Assembly (NCBI GenBank): GCA_041855385.1
Contig: JBHAEC010000068.1
Span: forward strand, 1-15,020
DNA: 15,020 bases
From: JBHAEC01 sp041855385
GTDB taxonomy: Bacteria; Bacillota; Negativicutes; Veillonellales; Veillonellaceae
Reading direction: 5' to 3'
Below, piece by piece: positions 9,074 through 14,992 of this stretch (position 1 is the stretch's first letter; each line of letters opens with the position of its first letter). The translations under genes and the position numbers were made by a program. The notes under the pieces are model-generated. The model saw only the letters and a list, made by a program, of their open reading frames with translations, was not told where the DNA came from and searched no databases.

Positions 9074-9901
9074 TCAAAAAAATCCTTCCTCGTCATAAGA
9101 AACGGAACAAACGGCAATGCCATGCTTATTAGCAAAAGCAAGAACCTTTTCTTGTTCCACGAATAATGTGCGTTCCGCTTCCATCGCAATCACTTTACAC
9201 TCGGACTCCAGCATGGATTCCAATGTCTTAAGTCCCACTGCGGGTACATCAAAGCGAGGATCCTGATTAGGTTTCGCCGTTTTAACAACTACCGCCTCTC
9301 CTCGCCCCAGCTCTCCGCCACGACGTATACACGCATCTGTTCCCTCAATGGCTTCTATCGCCATTACCGCCTTTTTGCAAACAACTACCGTTTGCCCTAT
9401 GTCAAGTGCTCCCATAGCCTTGGCAACCTGGAACCCGAACTTGATGTCCTCCCATTCTTCCTTTGTCGGCTTTCGCTTTGACAAAACACCTTCCTTAGGC
9501 ATCAACGGACTCAAATAATATGTCTGATCCGCCACGGAAATTCCCTCGTTTTCAAGTTCCTCTACAATGGCAAGCATAATAGTATCATCTTTGCGGTTTC
9601 GTAAACGATTTAGCAGCTTAAGTGTCCTCATATCCGGAAAAGAAAGCCCTTTAAACAAAAGTTCTTTTGTAACTTTCCCCAACATGGTTACTTCTTTTAC
9701 ACACTCTTTATGTAAAGTTTTGACTATAGTGTCGGACTTAGCAATACTGATATCATAGTATCGATTTGCTTCTTCACGTAAGGCCGGAGACACTTGTGGC
9801 ACCAAGGCAATAACAACTACCTCATATCCTTGTGACTGTGCCGCTCGCATAAACTCCACCGGCAATTGTCCGATGCCGGCCAACAATCCTACTCGCCCCA
9901 T
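9074..9901 (-). CDS. lpxI: UDP-2,3-diacylglucosamine diphosphatase LpxI (DUF1009 family)
   Basis: Hydrolyses UDP-2,3-diacylglucosamine to lipid X and UMP. This is the unrelated substitute for LpxH/LpxG found in alphaproteobacteria and in many Negativicutes. With the start at 9901 the protein is 275 aa and opens with MGRVGLLAGIGQLP, the typical LpxI N-terminus. The C-terminal domain has the hallmark PNQDPRFDVPAVG (about 211-223), which contains the family's essential aspartates, and RRGGELGRG just before it. An in-frame ATG at 9928 would add nine residues, but the AGAGGAG site at 9910-9916 sits eight bases before 9901 and inside that extension, so I prefer 9901. It is the first gene of a transcription unit with its own promoter, ahead of lpxB. 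No LpxH-like metallophosphoesterase is present in the window. Confidence 0.93.
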   Translation of the reverse strand: MGRVGLLAGIGQLPVEFMRAAQSQGYEVVVIALVPQVSPALREEANRYYDISIAKSDTIVKTLHKECVKEVTMLGKVTKELLFKGLSFPDMRTLKLLNRLRNRKDDTIMLAIVEELENEGISVADQTYYLSPLMPKEGVLSKRKPTKEEWEDIKFGFQVAKAMGALDIGQTVVVCKKAVMAIEAIEGTDACIRRGGELGRGEAVVVKTAKPNQDPRFDVPAVGLKTLESMLESECKVIAMEAERTLFVEQEKVLAFANKHGIAVCSVSYDEEGFF

Positions 9902-9909
9902 ACATGTCA

Positions 9910-9916
9910 CTCCTCT
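9910..9916 (-). promoter_or_regulatory. Ribosome binding site that fixes the lpxI start
   Basis: On the minus strand AGAGGAG lies eight bases before the ATG at 9901. It falls within the alternative nine-residue N-terminal extension from 9928, so it supports the shorter start. Confidence 0.75.
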
Positions 9917-9964
9917 GACAAATTTCATGCGAATCCCCTAAAAAGGCATCATATCGCACCTTGT

Positions 9965-9993
9965 ATTATACCAAAAAACCGCATAAATAACAA
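9965..9993 (-). promoter_or_regulatory. Sigma-A-type promoter of the lpxI-lpxB-msbA-waaA-kds unit
   Basis: Minus strand: -35 TTGTTA (9988-9993), spacer of exactly 17 bases, and a perfect -10 TATAAT (9965-9970). Transcription would start near 9958 and give a leader of about 57 bases before the lpxI ATG. The -35 overlaps the T-tract of the preceding terminator, so the end of one unit and the start of the next are compressed into about 30 bases. The -10 and spacing are seen directly; activity is inferred. Confidence 0.8.
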
Positions 9994-9994
9994 A

Positions 9995-10083
9995 AAAGAG
10001 GCCATCAAAACGCCATTTTTCCCGTTTTTTTCCAAAAATTTTTCACCATTTTTAGAAAAGACGACCTTTTGATGTACCTCTTT
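9995..10083 (-). terminator. Long-looped rho-independent terminator after lpxA
   Basis: Minus strand: left arm AAAGAGG-TA-CATCAAAA (10083 down to 10067) pairs with TTTTGATG-G-CCTCTTT (10010 down to 9995), giving 8 + 7 base pairs with a 2x1 internal loop. The right arm runs straight into further T residues. The loop is about 56 bases and extremely A/T-tract rich; it holds a smaller 8-bp hairpin (10032-10039 with 10048-10055). It begins only eight bases after the lpxA stop. The pairing is visible; the terminator role is inferred, with the long loop making it atypical. Confidence 0.65.
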
Positions 10084-10091
10084 ATTTATTA

Positions 10092-10904
10092 TTAATCTTT
10101 TCTAATACGAGTAATACCTCGGTCTGCATTGCGCAAAAATCTCATAAAATGATCCAGTTCTTCCGAGGAATCGATTTGTAGCTCCATCTCTTCAATGGCT
10201 TTGGATAAACTAAATCCGGAACGATATAAAATACGGAACGCATTTTTTAAATTGCGTCGCACTTCTTCCGACATGCCGGCACGGGACAAGCCTACGGAAT
10301 TTAACCCTATTACACGAGCCGGTTGTCCATCGGCAATTACAAAGGGAGGAACATCCTGCGTTACTTTGGCCATACCGCCAACCATGGCATTACGTCCAAT
10401 TTTAACAAATTGATGTACCCCTGCAATACCGCCTATAACAACGCGATCTTCCACGATAACATGACCGGCCAAACCTGCACAATTACTCATAATCACATGG
10501 TTTCCGACAATGCAATTATGTGCTATATGTGTACAGGCCTGAAAGAGGCAGTTACTTCCTACTCTCGTCTCTTCTCCTTCACCGGTAGCACGGCTAATGG
10601 TTACGAATTCACGAATTACCGTATTATCTCCAATCGAACAGAAGCTCTGCTCTCCCTTAAATTTTAAATCTTGCGGCTCCAAGCCAATTGCCGCACTCGG
10701 AAAGATCTCACAGTTTGAACCGATGGTGGTCCATCCACCAATTACGGCGTTTGCTCCAATCTTAGTGCCGTCTCCAATTACACAATGCTCACCGATAACG
10801 GCCCCGGGGCCAACAATAACATTTTTTCCCAGTTCCGCTTTCGGGTGCACTACCGCTGTGCTATGGATATTCGCTTCAACATTTTCCATACCAACAACTA
10901 TCAT
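10092..10904 (-). CDS. lpxA: UDP-N-acetylglucosamine O-acyltransferase (LpxA)
   Basis: Transfers a 3-hydroxyacyl chain from acyl carrier protein to the 3-OH of UDP-GlcNAc, the first step of lipid A synthesis, in the cytosol as a trimer. With the ATG at 10904 it has 270 aa. Residues 8-190 are hexapeptide repeats of a left-handed beta-helix, followed by a helical C-terminal domain. THIAHN (125-130) carries the catalytic His129, and HQFVKIG starts at His164. VGGM places Gly177 where the acyl-chain ruler residue (Gly173 in E. coli) sits. A TTG-initiated extension to 10928 is possible in frame, but the AAGGAGT site at 10912-10918, seven bases before 10904, decides the start. It follows fabZ after a 215-bp gap and is followed at once by a terminator. 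Confidence 0.95.
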   Translation of the reverse strand: MIVVGMENVEANIHSTAVVHPKAELGKNVIVGPGAVIGEHCVIGDGTKIGANAVIGGWTTIGSNCEIFPSAAIGLEPQDLKFKGEQSFCSIGDNTVIREFVTISRATGEGEETRVGSNCLFQACTHIAHNCIVGNHVIMSNCAGLAGHVIVEDRVVIGGIAGVHQFVKIGRNAMVGGMAKVTQDVPPFVIADGQPARVIGLNSVGLSRAGMSEEVRRNLKNAFRILYRSGFSLSKAIEEMELQIDSSEELDHFMRFLRNADRGITRIRKD

Positions 10905-10911
10905 GTATGTC

Positions 10912-10918
10912 ACTCCTT
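10912..10918 (-). promoter_or_regulatory. Ribosome binding site that fixes the lpxA start
   Basis: AAGGAGT on the minus strand, seven bases before the ATG at 10904. It overlaps the codons that a TTG start at 10928 would need, which makes the shorter protein the better call. A small CTGCC/GGCAG hairpin (10921-10933) ends two to three bases 5' of it. Confidence 0.75.
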
Positions 10919-11020
10919 CTCTGCCCAAGGCAGTGGCTCTTTATATTCACTAATACCAACATACTCTAGCTTTTATCGCCAAAAGAGAACTTTGATTTTT
11001 GGGCTTTTTGTCTATTTTAT

Positions 11021-11041
11021 AGTATATATTGCATAAATACT
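11021..11041. promoter_or_regulatory. Operator-like imperfect palindrome upstream of lpxA
   Basis: A 21-bp dyad: arms AGTAT/ATACT and TAT/ATA, separated by one mismatched A/A pair on each side of a TGC centre. It directly abuts a candidate -10 (TATAAA, minus strand, 11016-11021). The symmetry is visible; binding by any regulator is inference, and I do not recognise it as a known operator. Confidence 0.35.
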
Positions 11042-11119
11042 GCTAAAAACGCAATCTTTTAACCAAAAGACTAGCTATTTCTGCTTTATCCCCCCTAAAA
11101 GAGCATAGTATACGTCTGC

Positions 11120-11557
11120 TTACTCTTCAGTCTTTTGAAGGGCAAACATATATTCACCGGAAGCGACTAATTTATCATCAATATAACTTTCTGCCACAAC
11201 TTTACCCATGCGTCCCTTTATTTTTACAATGGTTGCTTCCATTCGCACCGTATCTCCGGGGCGAACAGGACGACGGAAGCGAACTTTATCTATCCCTGTG
11301 AACATAGGAATGAGACCGCGATTTTCCGGTGGGTATAAAAGTGCAATCCCCCCTACCTGCGCCATAGCCTCAGTAAGCAAAACACCGGGCATAACCGGTT
11401 GCCCCGGGAAATGGCCCTGAAAGAAAGCTTCATTAAAGGTAGCATTTTTAATACCTACAGCACGTTTCATCGGTTCAATTTCAATAATACGGTCTACTAA
11501 TAGCATTGGATATCGATGTGGCAATATTTCCATAATTTCTTCAACTGTTAATATCAT
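11120..11557 (-). CDS. fabZ: 3-hydroxyacyl-ACP dehydratase (FabZ)
   Basis: Dehydrates 3-hydroxyacyl-ACP to trans-2-enoyl-ACP in type II fatty acid synthesis. It therefore competes with LpxA and LpxD for the same 3-hydroxyacyl-ACP pool. It is a hot-dog fold protein of 145 aa, the normal length. The catalytic segment is GHFPGQPVMPG (48-58) with His49, and Glu63 follows in LLTEAMAQ. The N-terminal LPHRYPMLLVDR (12-23) is a strong FabZ signature and separates it from FabA. It lies 15 bases after lpxC with an AGGAGG site that starts next to the lpxC stop. The lpxC-fabZ-lpxA order places the branch-point enzymes of membrane lipid and lipid A synthesis together. Confidence 0.97.
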   Translation of the reverse strand: MILTVEEIMEILPHRYPMLLVDRIIEIEPMKRAVGIKNATFNEAFFQGHFPGQPVMPGVLLTEAMAQVGGIALLYPPENRGLIPMFTGIDKVRFRRPVRPGDTVRMEATIVKIKGRMGKVVAESYIDDKLVASGEYMFALQKTEE

Positions 11558-11572
11558 ACTCTTACTCCTCCT

Positions 11573-12397
11573 CTACATTTCCTTTAAAATCTCTCTTGAT
11601 AATCGTGCATTTAGTTCATGACTGGATTTCACTGCTATTATATGCCCCCTAATAGGGCCAATAAGGGAAATATCCCCCAATAAATCTAAAATTTTGTGAC
11701 GTACCAACTCATCGTCAAAACGCGGTACGGATAAACATTTATCTTCGTCATAAACAATGGCGTTTTCCAAATTTCCGCCCTTCGCCAGTCCCATCTTTTT
11801 AAGCTCTTCAATTTCGTGCATAAAGCCAATTGTTCTGGCTCTACTTATTTCATCGCGAAATACCTGAGGGGTGATTTCATAATCTGCATATTGCGTTCCC
11901 AGCAAAGGATGTGAATTAATGGAGGTAAAGGTTATGCGTAAACCATCATAAGGAAGGATGGCAATAAATTTATCGCCATCGTAAACGGAATGGGCATTTT
12001 TTACCACATGAACCTTTCTTTCCTTTCCTAAACTGACAACTCCGGCCTCCGCTACCATATTCATAAACACGAAACCGCTACCATCCGCTACCGGCGGTTC
12101 CACATTGTTCATCTCAATATAGCAATTATCAATTTCCAAGCTATATAGTGTAGACAGAACATGCTCTACCGTAAAAACCTTTGCCTCACCGCATTCTATG
12201 GTAGTTGCCCTCATAGTGTTTGTCACATTGGAAATATGAGCCTTTATTTTGGGGTTTCCTTCCATATCTGTCCTGACAAAAACAATACCGGTGTCTGCCG
12301 GCGCAGGCTTTAGCGTCATCTTAACCGGCAAGCCGCTATGTAATCCATTGCCTTCATACGTTACCTCTCCAGCTAGGGTTGTTTGCTGTAAATGCAT
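11573..12397 (-). CDS. lpxC: UDP-3-O-acyl-N-acetylglucosamine deacetylase (LpxC)
   Basis: Zn-dependent deacetylase of UDP-3-O-acyl-GlcNAc, the first committed step of lipid A synthesis and usually its control point. The zinc ligands and catalytic residues are visible: Glu78-His79 in TVEHVLS, His234 and Asp238 in RHKILDLLGD, and His260 in SSHELN. GNGLHSG (17-22 region) is the family N-terminal motif. At 274 aa it ends only 14 residues after His260, lacking the C-terminal tail that carries the FtsH degradation signal in the roughly 305-aa E. coli enzyme. It heads its own transcription unit, with a promoter at 12437-12466 and an AAGGAGG site five bases before the ATG, and is followed closely by fabZ. 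Confidence 0.96.
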   Translation of the reverse strand: MHLQQTTLAGEVTYEGNGLHSGLPVKMTLKPAPADTGIVFVRTDMEGNPKIKAHISNVTNTMRATTIECGEAKVFTVEHVLSTLYSLEIDNCYIEMNNVEPPVADGSGFVFMNMVAEAGVVSLGKERKVHVVKNAHSVYDGDKFIAILPYDGLRITFTSINSHPLLGTQYADYEITPQVFRDEISRARTIGFMHEIEELKKMGLAKGGNLENAIVYDEDKCLSVPRFDDELVRHKILDLLGDISLIGPIRGHIIAVKSSHELNARLSREILKEM

Positions 12398-12436
12398 ATA
12401 ATCCTCCTTCCGTAAGAGTGAATATCTATCTCATCC

Positions 12437-12466
12437 ATTATACAGTAGAGCCAAAGGATTAGACAA
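12437..12466 (-). promoter_or_regulatory. Sigma-A-type promoter of lpxC-fabZ
   Basis: Minus strand: -35 TTGTCT (12461-12466), 18-base spacer, perfect -10 TATAAT (12437-12442). The expected start near 12430 gives a leader of about 33 bases to the lpxC ATG at 12397. It sits directly downstream of the terminator at 12484-12523, which fits a unit boundary. Elements are seen; activity is inferred. Confidence 0.75.
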
Positions 12467-12483
12467 GAAAAACTCCATAAACA

Positions 12484-12523
12484 AAAAGATGCGGCAACAA
12501 ATTAACATGTTGTCGCATCTTTT
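12484..12523 (-). terminator. Rho-independent terminator between the lpxL-type gene and lpxC
   Basis: Near-perfect inverted repeat: AGATGCGGCAACA (12487-12499) against TGTTGTCGCATCT (12508-12520), extended by three A/T pairs, with one imperfect pair and an 8-base loop. On the minus strand the hairpin is followed by TTTTTGTTTA. It lies about 38 bases past the acyltransferase stop. The plus-strand side also ends in TTTT, so it could act in both directions. Confidence 0.88.
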
Positions 12524-12560
12524 ATGATTGGAAACATAAACTGCCTCTCTTGCAAGAAAA

Positions 12561-13472
12561 CTATGTTCTATCATTCATCGCATCAGGTGGCACCAAAAGA
12601 GTTTCCCCATATATGTATCTTGTCCACTTCCATCGATTGTGAAGCCAAAACCAATCTTCCGGATACCGACGAATGTGATCTTCCAAAAACTCATTTAGTC
12701 GTATAGTCATGAGAAGAATATCGGCTTTTTTATTTTCTGTTTTTTCCATCCATAAAGGGGTATGAACTTCGATGCAATGTTTTTCCTTATATGGATCGTA
12801 ATGAATTGTAATGGGGACAATTGGCACATCTTCCATACGTGCCAATACGGCGGGACCGGTAGCGGTCAATGTTTCATACCCGAAAAACGGTGCCAATATC
12901 CCCGTTTTTCCAGGATCCTGATCCATAATTAATCCAATCATAGATCCTTTCTTCAATTCACTAATCATTTCTCTGACTCCTGTTTTATATGTTACATGCT
13001 GACGCATTAATGCACGATATTCGTTTATAAAACGATCGGAATCATCACTTTGTTTCATGGCAACAGAAATGAGGGGATATCCTTCCGACGCAAGGACTCC
13101 TCCCAAAAGTTCCCAATTTCCACTGTGAAGGGCACAAATAATTGCACCTTTTCCCGCTTCATGAATGTCATCCAAAATTTCCCTTCCGGAAAACTCCACC
13201 ATGTCCCTGTAACGGCCATCCTTTATTTCAGGATAACGCAACACATCGATAATCATCGGACCAAAGCGTTTTACACTTTCTTTAGCAATAACTTCTGCCT
13301 CTTTGTAATCTTTGGTAATGCCACAAAAAAGAATCTGACCGATAGCCAATTTTCGTCTTTTTCTCGGAATGCCCCACCAGGCCAAATGCCCAATCAAAGC
13401 ACCGATAGCATACTGAATACTCTTGGGCAAGAGACAGATAAAAGCACTTAAGCCCTTCATAAATCTGTACAT
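12561..13472 (-). CDS. LpxL-type lipid A (lysophospholipid) acyltransferase
   Basis: A complete 303-aa member of the LpxL/LpxM (HtrB/MsbB) family, which adds secondary acyl chains to Kdo-lipid IVA at the inner membrane. The catalytic H-x4-E motif is HSGNWE (His116, Glu121). DQDPG (184-188) and a C-terminal HNRWK complete the conserved blocks. A hydrophobic N-terminal segment (about 5-35) is the likely membrane association region. Its AGGAGG site overlaps the lpxD stop, with a rather long 11-base spacing to the ATG at 13472; a start at the fifth codon (ATG, MKGLSAF) would be worse spaced. It ends the skp-lpxD unit, before a strong terminator. A second family member stands at 1-593, so individual roles (LpxL-like versus LpxM-like) are open. 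Confidence 0.92.
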   Translation of the reverse strand: MYRFMKGLSAFICLLPKSIQYAIGALIGHLAWWGIPRKRRKLAIGQILFCGITKDYKEAEVIAKESVKRFGPMIIDVLRYPEIKDGRYRDMVEFSGREILDDIHEAGKGAIICALHSGNWELLGGVLASEGYPLISVAMKQSDDSDRFINEYRALMRQHVTYKTGVREMISELKKGSMIGLIMDQDPGKTGILAPFFGYETLTATGPAVLARMEDVPIVPITIHYDPYKEKHCIEVHTPLWMEKTENKKADILLMTIRLNEFLEDHIRRYPEDWFWLHNRWKWTRYIYGETLLVPPDAMNDRT

Positions 13473-13487
13473 ACGATATATTGCCTC

Positions 13488-14513
13488 CTATGGCAGCTTT
13501 GCCTTCAGCTCAGCCACTTCTTTCTGCAATTCTTTTACTGTTTTGACCAAGTCCGGCAATTTTTTCTCATGCGCAGATATACGAAGCCATTCTTTATGTG
13601 GCCTTAGCGGATATCCGGCATACATGCCACTGTTCGGCACATTACCGGTAATTCCCGTCTTACCGGCAAAAACGATATTATCTCCAATGGTAATATGTCC
13701 GGTGCATCCCGTTTGACCCGCAAAAGTAACGTGATTACCGCACTTTGTACTTCCCGCAATACCTACTTGTGCAATAAGGAAACAGTCTTCTCCGATCTCT
13801 ACATTGTGGCCAAGGTGTACTAAATTATCTATTTTAGTTCCTCTTCTGACAATTGTTGATCCCATGGTTCCGTTATCAATACAAGAGCACGACCCCACCT
13901 CGACATCATCTTCCAAAATAACATTTCCTACTTGAGGAATATGTGTATGCACTCCATTTTCGGTAGCAAATCCGAATCCTTCGCCTCCGATAACTGCATG
14001 TGCACGAAGAATGACCCGTTTTCCGATCTGACAGTTCTCATGCACCACAGATCCTACGTAAAAAACAGAATTCTCGCCCACTGTCGTATTGTGGCCCACA
14101 TAAGTATAAGGATGAAGTATTACTCCGTCTCCCAATGTAACATTGTCGCATACCATACAGTAAGCCCCGATTGTTACATCTTTACCAAGTGTCACATTTT
14201 TTCCTATAAGAGCCGTTTCATGAATTCCCTTTTCCCATTCTACCGGCGGACGCAGCAAATTCAACACCTCAACAAAGGCCTTTTTAGCATTATCTACTAT
14301 TATCAAAGGCATAGGCGCCTGAGGAATTTCTTTTTCTACAATTACTGCACTTGCTTTTGCCTGTGGCACATAGGCCGCATATTCATTTACAGCAAAACAA
14401 ATCTGTCCCTTTTCTGCCACCTCTAAGCTTGCCGCATCCGTTATGCTCACAGAACCGTCTCCTATAACGGTTCCATTCACTTTTTTTGCCAGGGCCTCTA
14501 CCGAATAAGCCAC
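13488..14513 (-). CDS. lpxD: UDP-3-O-acylglucosamine N-acyltransferase (LpxD)
   Basis: Adds the second 3-hydroxyacyl chain (N-2) from acyl carrier protein to UDP-3-O-acylglucosamine, the third lipid A step; cytosolic trimer. It is 341 aa, as expected. An N-terminal uridine-binding domain (1-95) is followed by hexapeptide repeats of a left-handed beta-helix (about 100-290). HLGHNVEIG carries His236 and CTGHITIG His273, matching the two conserved histidines of the family (catalytic His239 in E. coli). The C-terminal 25 residues form a charged coiled-coil-like helix. The start is a GTG at 14513, seven bases after GGAGGA, because no well-placed ATG exists. It lies 23 bases after the skp-like gene. 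Confidence 0.96.
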   Translation of the reverse strand: MAYSVEALAKKVNGTVIGDGSVSITDAASLEVAEKGQICFAVNEYAAYVPQAKASAVIVEKEIPQAPMPLIIVDNAKKAFVEVLNLLRPPVEWEKGIHETALIGKNVTLGKDVTIGAYCMVCDNVTLGDGVILHPYTYVGHNTTVGENSVFYVGSVVHENCQIGKRVILRAHAVIGGEGFGFATENGVHTHIPQVGNVILEDDVEVGSCSCIDNGTMGSTIVRRGTKIDNLVHLGHNVEIGEDCFLIAQVGIAGSTKCGNHVTFAGQTGCTGHITIGDNIVFAGKTGITGNVPNSGMYAGYPLRPHKEWLRISAHEKKLPDLVKTVKELQKEVAELKAKLP

Positions 14514-14536
14514 GCTTTATTCCTCCCTCCATATCC

Positions 14537-14992
14537 TTATTTCTTTTCTGTAGTTGCACTTTCCGTTTTGTTACTTTCAAGGCGCTTCAATAAATCAGCA
14601 GTTACATCCACACCACCGGTTGTCATAGCCGCTTTGTCAATAATAATCCCTAAGTTTTTTTCTTTGGCTACAGCAGCCAGGTTGCTTTCAATATAGCTCT
14701 GAAATTCTCTCAATACAGCCCCTTCGTAAATCATCATTTCCTGATCAACAGACTGTTTGGTCTTAGCAAACTCTTCCGGAGTCTGCGATGCCTGAGCCTT
14801 CTCTAATCTCTCCTTTACTTCATTAGATTTGGCAAGCATCTTTTCTCGCACTTCCTTCGCCTTCGTACTTTCCGTTAATATTTTGGCCTTATCCACATAA
14901 CCGATTGTCTCTTGGTTGCCGCAGCCCGCCAAAAGACCCAAAGATAATATTAATATTACTCCTAAGGCAATTTGTTTTACCTTTTTATTCAT
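14537..14992 (-). CDS. Skp/OmpH-family periplasmic chaperone with lipoprotein signal
   Basis: A small (151 aa) OmpH/Skp-like protein. The family forms trimeric, coiled-coil-armed chaperones that carry unfolded outer-membrane proteins to the Bam machine. After a basic N-terminus and hydrophobic stretch, LLAGC at 20-24 is a good lipobox, so Cys24 should be lipidated. Residues about 30-115 are charged and helical, with a proline-containing turn near the tip. The C-terminal GIIIDKAAMTTGGVDVTADLLKRL resembles the conserved OmpH core strand. An in-frame TTG at 14995 is possible; ATG at 14992 is preferred, with AGAAGGAG at 15002-15009 serving either. Placement beside lpxD is the classical skp-lpxD order. 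The 28 bases upstream hold only this ribosome binding site and no identifiable gene end. Confidence 0.88.
   Translation of the reverse strand: MNKKVKQIALGVILILSLGLLAGCGNQETIGYVDKAKILTESTKAKEVREKMLAKSNEVKERLEKAQASQTPEEFAKTKQSVDQEMMIYEGAVLREFQSYIESNLAAVAKEKNLGIIIDKAAMTTGGVDVTADLLKRLESNKTESATTEKK

Larger units (their letters stand above)
10905..11119 (-). other. 215-bp intergenic gap between fabZ and lpxA
   Basis: The longest non-coding stretch in the window. It is AT-rich, with no credible ORF. Reading toward lpxA it contains a weak AT hairpin (11055-11074), a 21-bp dyad (11021-11041), a possible -10 TATAAA (11016-11021) without a good -35 at standard spacing, and a 5-bp GC hairpin just before the lpxA ribosome binding site. 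It may hold a regulated lpxA promoter, but none is convincing by inspection. Confidence 0.5.

Noticed and set aside
10905..10928. Longer LpxA starting at a TTG at 10928
   Set aside because: The strong AAGGAGT site lies inside this extension and is correctly spaced for the ATG at 10904; the added residues match nothing usual for LpxA.
10323..10953. Overlapping plus-strand frames of 114-118 codons
   Set aside because: They mirror the hexapeptide-repeat coding of lpxA, which explains their length and their repetitive look.
11055..11074. AT-rich hairpin (AGTCTTTT/AAAAGATT) after fabZ as a terminator
   Set aside because: The stem is almost all A/T with a wobble pair and the T-run after it is interrupted by GCG; too weak to call.
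13050..13451. A 133-codon plus-strand open frame
   Set aside because: It is antisense to the LpxL-type acyltransferase whose catalytic motifs are intact; no independent support.
13932..14426. A 164-codon open frame on the plus strand
   Set aside because: It lies entirely antisense to lpxD, has no ribosome binding site or family resemblance, and its composition is that of a reverse shadow of a conserved gene.
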